A DNA stretch of 64,000 bases, from the NCBI GenBank assembly GCA_016868815.1, contig VGFQ01000001.1, forward strand, positions 310,001-374,000. Reading direction: 5' to 3'. The translations under genes were made by a program, and so were the position numbers. Below the pieces are notes generated by a model. The model was not told the DNA's origin, made no database searches, and was given only the letters and a program-made list of their open reading frames with translations. The DNA is from Bacteroidota bacterium. Lineage in GTDB: Bacteria; Bacteroidota; Bacteroidia; Chitinophagales; Chitinophagaceae. Position 1 is the stretch's first letter. Each line of letters starts with the position of its first letter. This document shows, in pieces, positions 19,401-29,418 of the stretch.

Positions 19401-19767
19401 GACATGCTTGATTAAAGTCTTCTACCGATATCTTGCTTCCGATGTCCTCCTTGGTAATGCCCAGCTCTTTTTCCACGCCCAACTCGACAGGCAGTCCATG
19501 GGTATCCCAGCCTCCCTTTCGACGCACTAAGTAGCCCTGCATGGTCTTATAGCGGCAGACTAGGTCTTTGAGTGTCCGGGAGATCACATGATGGATGCCC
19601 GGCATCCCATTGGCACTGGGAGGCCCCTCGTAAAATACGAATGGCTTTGCCGCTGCCCGGAGGCGCATGCTCTCCTCAAAGGCTTGTCCGGCATCCCAGA
19701 CACCCAACATTTCCTGCTCGATGGCAGGCAGATCCAATCCTTTATATTCCCGGTAGACGGCAGACAT
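16402..19767 (-). CDS. ileS: Isoleucyl-tRNA synthetase, type 2 (IleRS2-like)
   Basis: A 1121-residue class I synthetase that charges tRNA-Ile. The KMSKR loop (GNKMSKRLGN) is at about 17750-17770 and an editing domain lies between. The first class I signature is not HxGH: residues 57-60 read GIHH, in PSANGMPGIHHVISRTLKD. Length and the GIHHV context place it with the eukaryote-like IleRS2 group, many of which resist the antibiotic mupirocin. The C-terminus contains anticodon-binding and extension domains. ATG at 19767. Transcription continues into the DksA-like gene 3 bases downstream. Confidence 0.95.
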   Translation of the reverse strand: MSAVYREYKGLDLPAIEQEMLGVWDAGQAFEESMRLRAAAKPFVFYEGPPSANGMPGIHHVISRTLKDLVCRYKTMQGYLVRRKGGWDTHGLPVELGVEKELGITKEDIGSKISVEDFNQACREAVLRYKDRWDDITRRMGYWVDLQSPYVTFEKDYIESLWWCLKRLYDKGLLYQSVSIQPYSPAAGTGLSSHELNQPGTYKLVKDTSCVAMFRALQSPESAPLFAKAGGDEVYFLAWTTTPWTLPSNLGLTVGPSIEYSLVKTVQPYTHQPCSVVLATALLTRHFRVEGRDLPRDAHQYGGKILPWQVVASFTGQQLQDIRYQQLLPFASNRPDLVAEITPGADPFRVVTGDFVTTEDGTGIVHTAPAFGADDYRVGKSHRLGILTLVDREGRFVPGTGEWAGRYVKDYTGEPGYQDVNVDICVRLKKEGLAFRVEKYEHSYPHCWRTDKPILYYPLDAWFIRTTACKERMIELNRTIQWKPATTGEGRFGNWLENMVDWNLSRSRFWGTPLPIWRTEDGTEEKCIGSVTELEEGIRQAADVLGGTVNRDLLQVGVHDLHKPYVDEIVLVSPSGRPMRRVPDLVDVWFDSGAMPYAQWHYPFEHQDMISPEQGAPRAFPADFIAEGVDQTRGWFYTLHALGVLLFDTVAFRTVVSNGLVLDRNGNKMSKRLGNVVDPFDTIAQYGADATRWYLITNSSPWDNLKFDIEGIQEVQRKFFGTLFNTYQFFALYANVDGFSDKQTPVPLQDRPEIDRWILSSLHSLIRQVQRHMDDYEPTLAGRSIEEFTDVQLSNWYVRLSRRRFWKGEYGTDKLSAYQTLLECLDTLVRLMAPISPFFADAIFRNLNLVTGRHTAKSVHHCLFPAADALAIDAELEARMQLAQDACSLVLSIRKKVNIRVRQPLQKLLLPVLDDTVRARLRQVEDLIKAEVNVKEIAFPGEKDMVIQKRVRPNFVVLGKRLGALMKPAATYLGTLAQEDIRHLELHGSLRIDLDGKPVTISLSEVEILSEDLPGWMVATRGPLTVALDVNVTQELKNEGIARELINRIQRIRKESGYELADRVQVKLCGSEALIGAISQYKNYICAEILAEVMEFLPTLSEGIDVEVNDESLRILVSKTG

Positions 19768-19868
19768 GTAAAATTAAAAGTCTGCGAAGGTACTCAAAAA
19801 GGGGGTTCACCCTTGCCTAAAGACCAAAGGTTCTCATTGCCAGGAAGGAGCAGTGTGCGCATCCAGGC

Positions 19869-19897
19869 AAAAAAAAGGCCGGCTGTAGGGCCGGCCT
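19869..19897 (-). terminator. Intrinsic terminator downstream of capD
   Basis: A perfect 8-bp stem (19876-19883 with 19890-19897, AGGCCGGC type) with a 6-base loop, followed on the minus strand by a run of eight T (19869-19876). It lies 20 bases past the capD stop and separates it from ileS. Confidence 0.85.
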
Positions 19898-19916
19898 GGG
19901 AGTATGATTTCATTGC

Positions 19917-21872
19917 TCACAGTTTGCCATTAGTGATGATCTTGACTGGCTCATGGGCATAAGAGACGGGTGTTTGTTCCGCGGTAAGAGCAACGATGGG
20001 CTCCAACACCCCAAGTGGATGTTGATACTCAGGAACAAGGTGCTGGACAAGGAAGACTACAGCCCGCTCATCATGTTGCAGGGCACTAGAGAGCAGGCGG
20101 GAGAAATGTTGATTGAATTGAACATCCACTACAGAACGCTGCGCTTTGAGGATTTTAGGATGGTGCGTGGGAAGAAGGTTTTCTGTAGACTTGAAAAGCT
20201 CTTCGTACATCTTCTCCCCTGGACGAAGCCCCGTGAAACGGATGGATATGTCCCGGTCTGGAGTGAGGCCGGTCAGCTGGATCATCTTACGGGCAAGGTC
20301 AAGGATCTTGACAGGCTGTCCCATATCAAAGACGAAGATCTCGCCACCCTTACCTATGACAGCTGCCTCCAACACCAGACTGCTGGCTTCGGGGATGGTC
20401 ATGAAATAGCGTGTGATGTCCGGATGCGTCACAGTGACAGGCCCCCCTTGGCTGATCTGCTGCTTGAAGAGGGGCACCACAGAGCCATTCGAGCCAAGTA
20501 CATTACCAAAGCGGGTGGTGATGAAATGCGTCTGACAGCGGCTGGAGAGCTCTTGCACATAGATCTCACCGATGCGCTTGCAGGCCCCCATCAGGTTGGT
20601 AGGGTTCACTGCCTTATCGGTGGAAATCATGACAAATTTCTGAACCCCATGGACGCATGCAGCATCAGCCAGATTTTTTGTACCCAAAATATTGGTCAGA
20701 GCCACTTCACAGGCAAACTCTTCGAGAATAGGTACATGCTTGTACGCTGCAGCATGGAAGACGAAATGGGGGTTATGCTTCCGAAACACATGGTCGATGC
20801 GGGCACAGTCACGAATACTCGCCAACTCCATCTTCACCTCGAAGTGAAGATCCAGCTTGGAGAGCTCAATGCAGATGTCATGAAGACCCGTCTCAGATTG
20901 GTCTAAAAGAATGATCTTCCCCAACCTGTATTGGCAAAGCTGCCGACAGATATCGCTGCCAATGCTGCCGGCTGCACCCGTCACCAGGATGACCTTACCC
21001 TCCAGCTCTCGGCGGGACTCCTCGTTCAGTAATTCGATCTTCTCGCGGCCCAGAAGTGACTCAATCGTCAGCTCCTTCAACTGCCGCCGGCTGAAGATGC
21101 CTTTGATCCATTGACTCAATGGGGGAATCAGGGTCAGATGGACATCATTGCGGATACAAATCTGGCTGAGAACATCCTTTCTCGAAGTCTCGATATCGAC
21201 CGATAAGATGACCTCCTTGACCCGGTTCTCTTTCAGGAAAGCCTCCAGCCGGAGCACATCGAAGCCAAGAATGCTCTTACCATTCAATACTTTTCCAACT
21301 TTCTCTGGATTATCATCTATAAACGCGATGACGCGGCAGTTCGACTTCTTGTCGAATTCTATCGCCTTCTTTGTGGCAAGACCGATATCGCCCGCGCCGT
21401 AGATGATGACATTGTTCTTGTGGTGCATACCATACATCGCACGGGTATATACTTCCTTGACACCCAGACGGAAGGCTGCCATCAATACACTGGCAAGGAC
21501 TGTATTCACCGCCAAGATGGTGGCCCCGAGTCCATATCCAATTCTGAGCCATCCGGACAGCGAAGGAAGCATGGCCATCCAAAGCACAAAATATAGCAGG
21601 CTGAAACGAAGAACAGTATACAAATCACGGATCTCTGAATATCGAATGAGTCCGTGGTGTGTACGGTTCACCCACATACTGACAGAGGCTACGACCGCAT
21701 TCAACAGTACCACCGTCAACACCTGCCATTTAGAAATGATCAGATGCTCAAAACTCAGAATAATCAGTACGGTAAGTAAGATCGAAAGCACCGAGAGGAC
21801 GTGCTCAATAAGAAAGATAACCCAACGGGAAGTGACGTTGCCGAAGAAACGCCTGGTGAGGAACGCATTCAT
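19917..21872 (-). CDS. CapD/PglF/WbpM-type nucleoside-diphosphate-sugar 4,6-dehydratase
   Basis: A 651-residue membrane-anchored dehydratase. Four to five helices fill residues ~18-135, a CoA-binding-like Rossmann fold begins at VIIYGAGDIG (~155-164), and the catalytic short-chain dehydrogenase domain starts at VTGAAGSIGS (297-306). HAAAYKHVPILE is at ~373-384 and STDKAVNPTNLMGACKR at 417-433, with methionine (M428) in place of the usual catalytic tyrosine and K432 four residues on, as known for WbpM/PglF. The family makes UDP-4-keto-6-deoxy sugars from UDP-GlcNAc for capsule or glycoprotein glycans. Downstream of wzi and probably part of the same surface-polysaccharide locus. Confidence 0.92.
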   Translation of the reverse strand: MNAFLTRRFFGNVTSRWVIFLIEHVLSVLSILLTVLIILSFEHLIISKWQVLTVVLLNAVVASVSMWVNRTHHGLIRYSEIRDLYTVLRFSLLYFVLWMAMLPSLSGWLRIGYGLGATILAVNTVLASVLMAAFRLGVKEVYTRAMYGMHHKNNVIIYGAGDIGLATKKAIEFDKKSNCRVIAFIDDNPEKVGKVLNGKSILGFDVLRLEAFLKENRVKEVILSVDIETSRKDVLSQICIRNDVHLTLIPPLSQWIKGIFSRRQLKELTIESLLGREKIELLNEESRRELEGKVILVTGAAGSIGSDICRQLCQYRLGKIILLDQSETGLHDICIELSKLDLHFEVKMELASIRDCARIDHVFRKHNPHFVFHAAAYKHVPILEEFACEVALTNILGTKNLADAACVHGVQKFVMISTDKAVNPTNLMGACKRIGEIYVQELSSRCQTHFITTRFGNVLGSNGSVVPLFKQQISQGGPVTVTHPDITRYFMTIPEASSLVLEAAVIGKGGEIFVFDMGQPVKILDLARKMIQLTGLTPDRDISIRFTGLRPGEKMYEELFKSTENLLPTHHPKILKAQRSVVDVQFNQHFSRLLSSALQHDERAVVFLVQHLVPEYQHPLGVLEPIVALTAEQTPVSYAHEPVKIITNGKL

Positions 21873-22181
21873 GAGAGTACGGATGAGGTTTCAGGTCATA
21901 GCATGCGAAGCATGCAGACTTGGCCTTCATCAGGAGCGATTACCAGGGCTTTCGAAGGAATTGTGGAAACGGTGCTGGACCGACGCGGTTTGTAATAGGA
22001 TAGGAACCTGCTCGACGGGGAGCTTTGGTCTTTTAGGATCTTGGATTAGGCTAGAAAAAAACTAATGCGTATCAACAACATTCTAGGATGGAGTAAATAT
22101 ATTTTGAAGAAAGGGGAATTGCAATACCCTCTTGAAGATTTTTTTATTAGCTGCAATATATACACAAACCGAGTAAGAAAT
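21873..22181. other. Intergenic region between wzi and capD
   Basis: 309 bases, clearly more AT-rich near 22060-22180 than the flanking genes. It holds a compact hairpin (21901-21915) just upstream of capD. No gene on either strand is supported and no TAnnTTTG box was found for capD, so capD may be read from the wzi promoter or from an unrecognised one. Confidence 0.5.
21901..21915. repeat. Short perfect hairpin in the capD leader
   Basis: GCATGC-GAA-GCATGC: two 6-bp arms around a 3-base loop, 29 bases upstream of the capD start. Each arm is itself a palindrome. It could form an RNA hairpin in the leader; function unknown. Confidence 0.5.
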
Positions 22182-23636
22182 TCAGAAAATCCTCATCATG
22201 GAGATAAACCCTCCCGCCGAGTTGTAATACAACCCTCCCGAATCCAGGGCAAACAGGGTCCTCGCCTGCCAGCCCTTACGCAAGGGGATACCTGCCTCAA
22301 CACTCATCGAAAACTGGTTAGTAGGAGGGAATTTGCCCTTTGTCTCTAACATGCCAAAATTCCTTGAAAAAGAGAAGCGATTCCGAAAGATGACTTTGTC
22401 AATGGCCCATTCCATTCCAGTGTGCAAGACACGTACCCTCGTATTGGGAAAGCCTACACCGGTCACAATGAGAATTTGGCTGGCAGTAGGCAGGCTACTT
22501 CGAATCTCTTTTTTTAGAGGCAAAAAAGGGTTTCCTATGCTCGCACCCAAATAGGAGACACCCTCATACAGCATTTCGTGATTGTAGTATTCAATATTGG
22601 AGGTCTCATTCATGGAGCTGAAGTACTCTACCGTCAGCTTCCTGAAGTAGAAGGATCCTGTGGCAGGCTTTCGATTGACGATGCTGATGCCGTTGAGCCC
22701 GTCTTTCAAAGTCTTTTTCTTATACGAATAGTCTGTATCGAATAAAAATTGACGGTACAACCGGGTGATAGTCGACTTTCCTACTATGTCTATACCAAGA
22801 TCCAGCTGACCAACATGATTTCCAAGATTAGTGGTCAGTTGATAGCCTTGCTTGTAGGCATACTGCTTTCCGGTCAGTAGGTACATATATGACTGATAGG
22901 GATTGATTTTGAAAATAGAATCGCCCATCAGTTTTGTATGGTTCACCCAAAAAGCCTGGTGGACAATTCCAATGGTGCCTCTGACCTTGGCCGTGGGCTT
23001 TCCGATGCGTATGTAGAGTGACTTCTGGTGCATATACTGCTTCAAAGTCTTCTTATTTCCCGAATAGTTGGCACGGGTATCCCCCATCCACCCTTGCGCA
23101 AAGGTTCCTTGAAAACTGATCAAGCTATCCCAAAGAGGAAATGAATTCTCCGGCAGAATAGCCTGTATCATCGGGATGGGAAGGGAATTTCCGGAGTACG
23201 TAAACCCACCTATCCCCAACGTAGAGTCTGTTAATCCAAGTACCTGACGAAAACGCCCCGCCTTAAACTCTATTCGTTTCGTCTTGGCCTTGACATAAGC
23301 TTCTAAGAGTGCTCCATTTACGGATGTCCCTAAGTTTCCACGCACCTGGAGACCCATGCCCAAACGAACCTTGTCCGCCGCACCGCGGTAATCCCTTACA
23401 TAAGCACCAATGACAGAAAGAGAGGTCCCGGCAACAGGTACGCTTCCATGTTGCAAAGACCGCATCCAGTATGGTATATAATCGCCTGTTTGCAGCCCCT
23501 GGACTTCAATCAGCCCATAGTCTTTCTTTTCTACAAAGGCTTTGACGCTGGTATCGAGTACAGGAAGCGGCTGGGCGTTTATCATCCCTACTACCAAAAG
23601 GCCAAGCAATACAAATGTATAATGTAGAGATTTCAT
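22182..23636 (-). CDS. Capsule assembly Wzi-family outer-membrane protein
   Basis: 484 residues. A signal peptide (hydrophobic LLGLLVVGMINA, cut before QPLP) is followed by alternating beta-strand segments and a C-terminal aromatic residue (MMRIF), as in an outer-membrane barrel. Segments such as KAGRFRQVLGLTD, GGFTYSGNSLPIPMI and AQGWMGDTR resemble Bacteroidota Wzi-family proteins, which anchor capsule or exopolysaccharide to the cell surface. The gene is visibly AT-richer than most of the window. It lies between an araC-type regulator and capD, all on the minus strand. An alternative is another barrel of unknown role. Confidence 0.75.
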   Translation of the reverse strand: MKSLHYTFVLLGLLVVGMINAQPLPVLDTSVKAFVEKKDYGLIEVQGLQTGDYIPYWMRSLQHGSVPVAGTSLSVIGAYVRDYRGAADKVRLGMGLQVRGNLGTSVNGALLEAYVKAKTKRIEFKAGRFRQVLGLTDSTLGIGGFTYSGNSLPIPMIQAILPENSFPLWDSLISFQGTFAQGWMGDTRANYSGNKKTLKQYMHQKSLYIRIGKPTAKVRGTIGIVHQAFWVNHTKLMGDSIFKINPYQSYMYLLTGKQYAYKQGYQLTTNLGNHVGQLDLGIDIVGKSTITRLYRQFLFDTDYSYKKKTLKDGLNGISIVNRKPATGSFYFRKLTVEYFSSMNETSNIEYYNHEMLYEGVSYLGASIGNPFLPLKKEIRSSLPTASQILIVTGVGFPNTRVRVLHTGMEWAIDKVIFRNRFSFSRNFGMLETKGKFPPTNQFSMSVEAGIPLRKGWQARTLFALDSGGLYYNSAGGFISMMRIF

Positions 23637-23685
23637 TTTCAGTGGGTTAAGGATGAATCAAGGCATTCGTACCATTGACACGGCC

Positions 23686-23716
23686 TAAAAATAGTGAGAC
23701 TATTTATGAATTGCAA
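23686..23716 (-). promoter_or_regulatory. Candidate wzi promoter
   Basis: On the minus strand a TTG (-33-like, 23714-23716) is followed after 20 bases by TATTTTTA (23686-23693), one mismatch from TAnnTTTG. It is ~50 bases upstream of the wzi ATG. Confidence 0.4.
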
Positions 23717-23741
23717 GGGACGGCCCGGGCTAATCGCATCC

Positions 23742-24674
23742 TCATCGGGTCAAAAGCTCGCAGGGCTTGAGGCCCGTATGCTTCTTGAAAGCCGTAGAGA
23801 AATGGGAGATCGAAGAGTAGCCAAGCTGCAACGACACTTCAGAAACACTCATGCCCATCTCATACAATAGATAGCGGGCATGTTCCATGCGCTGGCCCTG
23901 ATAGAAATCGAAGATGGTGGAGCCATACAAAACTTTGAAGCCTTTCTTCAGATAGCACTCGTTGATTGCAACTTTACGGCTGAGCTCCCGAATGGTGATC
24001 GGCTCGCCGATATGCTGCAGCAAGACTTCTCTTGCCTTGACAATCTTCTCCCGATCTAGGTCGTTGGCGAGAAACTTGCAGGCCGGGACGGCAGCCTCCT
24101 CATCTCCGTACAATGCCTCCAGGGTGTAGATCAATAGAAGCTGGGCTTGCGCATTGAGAAAGATATCAACATGTGCCTGTGGGTGGCGAGACATCTCCCG
24201 AAGACACCCGGCGATCCTTGCATCCATCGGAACAGGCTTCTCCAAATACCCTTCGTTTCGAAAAGACAGCAGGTCGTGAAGTTGCGACGACCGATGCTGG
24301 CCCTTGGCAAAGGGTGCCAGCTGCGAGGGTCCGAAATCGAAGGAGAATGCTTCCAGGACGGGTACAGCATGTGCACAATTGCACAGATCTCCATTCCAGG
24401 GCAGGCCACAGGCGTCCGGCCGAGGACGTTGACAAGCATACCCGGAAAGGCAGAATCGGAGACTCAGAAAGCGATCCCTGGGTTGCTCAGACGTATGATC
24501 GTAGACCAACAACCCACTGTCCTCCGCCTGCATGCCAGAGGGCCGATGGTACCGCTGCATGGCAAACTGCCAGCTACCGGGGATGCGTCGACTCCGTTCC
24601 TCCATCACCGTCAACTCCTCCACCATCACCGGATGGCCCACCGCCATGCCTAGTATGTCTGTATACGCCGTCAT
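23742..24674 (-). CDS. AraC-family transcriptional regulator
   Basis: About 310 residues. The C-terminal ~100 residues form the paired helix-turn-helix of the family: ITIRELSRKVAINECYLKKG (first), then MSVSEVSLQLGYSSISHFST and FKKHTGLKPCELL (second). The N-terminal ~200 residues are a ligand or dimerisation region with cysteine-rich CQRPRPDACG...CNCAHA, which could bind metal or sense redox state (inference). The frame opens at a TTG at 24728; the first in-frame ATG is at 24674. It is upstream of wzi on the same strand and divergent from gyrB, so it may control wzi/capD or an unlinked iron/siderophore-type target. Confidence 0.85.
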   Translation of the reverse strand: MTAYTDILGMAVGHPVMVEELTVMEERSRRIPGSWQFAMQRYHRPSGMQAEDSGLLVYDHTSEQPRDRFLSLRFCLSGYACQRPRPDACGLPWNGDLCNCAHAVPVLEAFSFDFGPSQLAPFAKGQHRSSQLHDLLSFRNEGYLEKPVPMDARIAGCLREMSRHPQAHVDIFLNAQAQLLLIYTLEALYGDEEAAVPACKFLANDLDREKIVKAREVLLQHIGEPITIRELSRKVAINECYLKKGFKVLYGSTIFDFYQGQRMEHARYLLYEMGMSVSEVSLQLGYSSISHFSTAFKKHTGLKPCELLTR

Positions 24675-24799
24675 CACCTGCAAAGATAGCCGCTGGCTGT
24701 GGGATAGCCACACATCCCCATGGAGCAAGACACCCTAGCGGGTAACAATGGAAGACGCATCGATTTTCAGTAATTTCGCTACCGCAGCCAATCCTTTAG

Positions 24800-26788
<1,989 letters not shown>

Positions 26789-27247
26789 GTACTCTTGTGA
26801 ACCAATGACAGCCTGTCTCCATCCTTGGCGATGCAGGCTCCTTTGGTGCCTCCTCCCTCATCTCTTCGGTCAAGGGTCTATGCCAGGTATCGAACCCCTA
26901 CCACATGGTCGGTGCTGCTGTGCAGAACTCCTGTCTTTGCTAAAACCTTAGTCAAGACATCAAAGGCTCCGTCTTCAATCGGTCTCCATTGGGGGTGAAC
27001 GCGGAGGGTACGTACATGTCGGCACGCTGGTCTTCTCCACGACAGACGACAAAAAGGATGGGATGGCCGTCTCCGGGGCATCAACCTGCCGTCCGCCTTT
27101 TTCACATGGACAACGGAAGGAGAATTCGCCGACGAGAGAAGAGTCTCGCGAAAAGGCACGTTTCAATTCATCCGTTGAAGCGGACGCTTAGCCCTTGCTG
27201 TCTCTATCTCTTTGCGTACATTGGTCCTTACAACCAAAACATCTTCT
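26789..27247. other. Unassigned intergenic region downstream of gyrB
   Basis: 459 bases, GC-rich, with short open frames on both strands (for example 26878-27159 and 26975-27166 on minus) but no recognisable protein, tRNA or terminator with a T-run. A weak AGCCTG/CAGGCT pair lies near 26808-26835. It may be a degraded gene or a long leader for the oxidoreductase gene. Confidence 0.4.
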
Positions 27248-28567
27248 ATGAGCGATTCCAGACGTCACTTCCTGCGGCAATCTGCTCTCCTCACGGCAGG
27301 ATGGGGTGCTTCCCCCTACCTGGCATTCCCCGCCAACGGCCTCCAGCCCCGCATTGCCCCTTCCGACAAAATACGCGTCGGCGCCATCGGCCTCAATGGC
27401 ATGGGATGGTCCAATCTGACCGCCATGCTCAAATCGAACCCAGAGACCGTCTGCACTGCCCTCTGCGATGTCGACAGCACCGTGATGGCAAAGCGCATGG
27501 CAGAACTCGGAAAAGACTTCTCCATGAAGCCCACCGGCTTCTCAGACCACCGCCGCCTGCTCGATGCCGATGCCGTCGATGTGGTCATCATCGGCACACC
27601 CGATCATTGGCACTGCCTGCAAACCATCGACGCCCTTCAGGCTGGCAAGCATGTATATGTGGAGAAGCCAGCCGGCAATTCCATCGCCGAAGTACGCCTC
27701 ATGGTAGCCGCCCAACAACGCTATGGGAAGCTCGTCCAGGTAGGCCAATGGCAACGCAGCAATGCCCATTTCCGCTCTGCCATCGACTTCATCCGCACCG
27801 GAAAGTTGGGCAGGATCCGTATGGTCAAAGCCTGGGCCTATCAGGGTTGGATGAAGAACATTCCCGTCAAGCCTGACGGTGAACCTCCCGCTGGTGTCGA
27901 CTACACCCGCTGGTTGGGACCTGCGCGCAGCCGGCCGTTCAACCCCAACCGCTTTCATTTTAACTTCCGCTGGTTCTGGGATTATGCCGGTGGACTCATG
28001 ACCGACTGGGGCGTGCACCTCATCGACTACGCCCTCCTCGGCATGGAAGCCAAAGACCCGCTCACCATCATGGCCACCGGCGGAAAGATGGCATACCCCG
28101 ACGACGCGGCAGAGACCCCCGACACCCTCGCCACCGTCTACGACTTCGGCCCCTTCGTCATGCTATGGGAGCATGCCCAGGCCATCCACAACGGGAACTA
28201 CGGCCGAGACCATGGCATCGCCTATATCGGCAACAATGCGACCCTCGTACTCGACCGGGGCGGATGGGAAGTCATCCCCGACGAGGGCAGCAAAGAAACC
28301 TATGAAAAAGTCAAACGCACCGACAGCGGACCCGCCAGCCATACCCGCAACTTTATAGACGCCGTCAAAGAAAACAACCCCTTGCGGCTCAATGCCCCCA
28401 TCGAAGCAGGTGCCACCGTCGCAGAAGTATGCCAGATGGGCAACATCGCCTACAAAGCAGGAAAGAAACTCCGTTGGGATGCTGCCAAACGCAGCTTCGA
28501 TGACAAGACTGCCAACAAACTCATTACCCCGACTTACCACAACGGCTACAAACTTCCCGAGCTATGA
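27248..28567 (+). CDS. Gfo/Idh/MocA-family oxidoreductase with Tat leader
   Basis: A 439-residue NAD(P)-dependent sugar oxidoreductase. The N-terminus SDSRRHFLRQSALLTAGWG is a twin-arginine signal, so it should be exported folded with its cofactor. The Rossmann fold begins at IRVGAIGLNGMGWSN, and VYVEKPAGNS carries the conserved EKP. A Gfo/Idh C-terminal domain follows with DWGVHLIDYALLGM. The stop overlaps the next start (ATGA). Paired with a DUF1080 protein, it probably oxidises glycosides at C3 in the periplasm; the pairing is seen, the substrate is inferred. The ATG at 27248 puts the Tat motif at the N-terminus; an upstream start at 27212 would bury it. Confidence 0.9.
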   Translation: MSDSRRHFLRQSALLTAGWGASPYLAFPANGLQPRIAPSDKIRVGAIGLNGMGWSNLTAMLKSNPETVCTALCDVDSTVMAKRMAELGKDFSMKPTGFSDHRRLLDADAVDVVIIGTPDHWHCLQTIDALQAGKHVYVEKPAGNSIAEVRLMVAAQQRYGKLVQVGQWQRSNAHFRSAIDFIRTGKLGRIRMVKAWAYQGWMKNIPVKPDGEPPAGVDYTRWLGPARSRPFNPNRFHFNFRWFWDYAGGLMTDWGVHLIDYALLGMEAKDPLTIMATGGKMAYPDDAAETPDTLATVYDFGPFVMLWEHAQAIHNGNYGRDHGIAYIGNNATLVLDRGGWEVIPDEGSKETYEKVKRTDSGPASHTRNFIDAVKENNPLRLNAPIEAGATVAEVCQMGNIAYKAGKKLRWDAAKRSFDDKTANKLITPTYHNGYKLPEL

Positions 28568-29319
28568 AAACAAAAAACCTGCTTCTCGCCTGCCTGCCTC
28601 TGATCAGCCTACATGTAACCCATGCCCAGGTCATCGACCGCACAAAAGGCGACCCTAAGCTCAGCGAATACTGGGAGCCCGTAGCCCCGGTTGTCACACC
28701 CGGCAAGACGTCACAAGACCCCCCCAGCGACGCTATCATACTCTTCAATGGAAAAGACTTCTCCCAATGGCAGGGAAACAAAAAACCCGACGTGCCATGG
28801 ACCATAGAAGATGGCGCGATGGTCGTAAAGAGTGGCAGCGGCGGCATCCGCACCCGGCGAGGCTTTGGCGACTGCCAGCTGCACATCGAGTTCCGCACCC
28901 CTGCCGAAGTGAAAGGAGAAGGCCAAGGCCGTGGCAACAGCGGTGTATACTTCATGGACCGCTACGAACTGCAAGTGCTCGACAACTATAATAACAAGAC
29001 CTATGTCAACGGCCAGGCCGGAAGCATCTATAAACAACTGCCGCCATTGGTGAACGCCTGCCGCCCCCCGGGCGAATGGCAGACCTACGATATCATCTTC
29101 ACCGCCCCTCGCTTCTACGAAGATGGCCGCCTCAAGTTGCAGGCACGCATCACCGTCCTCCAAAACGGCGTACTCGTACAACATGATGCCGCCCTGTGGG
29201 GTGGCTCCGAATACGTTGGGGCACCCGTCTATAAAAAGCACGGCGACAAAGAGCCGATCTTCCTCCAGGACCACGGCAACCCCACAGCCTTTAGAAACAT
29301 CTGGATACGGGAACTGTAA
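28564..29319 (+). CDS. DUF1080 (3-keto-disaccharide hydrolase-like) secreted protein
   Basis: 251 residues with a Sec signal peptide (LLLACLPLISLHVTHA). The concanavalin-like DUF1080 fold is marked by IILFNGKDFSQWQG at ~59-72, FRTPAEVKGEGQGRGNSGVY and PPGEWQTYDIIF. Members hydrolyse or eliminate 3-keto-glycosides made by Gfo/Idh oxidoreductases. The 4-nt overlap with the preceding oxidoreductase indicates translational coupling and a joint periplasmic pathway. A terminator follows 25 bases after the stop. Confidence 0.88.
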   Translation: MKTKNLLLACLPLISLHVTHAQVIDRTKGDPKLSEYWEPVAPVVTPGKTSQDPPSDAIILFNGKDFSQWQGNKKPDVPWTIEDGAMVVKSGSGGIRTRRGFGDCQLHIEFRTPAEVKGEGQGRGNSGVYFMDRYELQVLDNYNNKTYVNGQAGSIYKQLPPLVNACRPPGEWQTYDIIFTAPRFYEDGRLKLQARITVLQNGVLVQHDAALWGGSEYVGAPVYKKHGDKEPIFLQDHGNPTAFRNIWIREL

Positions 29320-29344
29320 TCCGCTATTCAATATATTTCCCTAG

Positions 29345-29375
29345 GAGGGCACCCGCATAGGGGCCCTCTTTTCTT
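29345..29375 (+). terminator. Intrinsic terminator after the DUF1080 gene
   Basis: GAGGGC (29345-29350) pairs with GCCCTC (29363-29368) across a 12-base loop and is followed by TTTTCTTT. It marks the end of the two-gene operon. Confidence 0.75.
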
Positions 29376-29418
29376 TAAGAGAAAGAGCACTTGGCAGAAA
29401 AAGCTTTTCGAATCCCAC

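Noticed and set aside
26878..26935. A tRNA-like T-arm (sequence resembling TATCGAACCCC) downstream of gyrB
   Set aside because: No cloverleaf forms: stems around it do not pair and no acceptor or anticodon arm fits on either strand.
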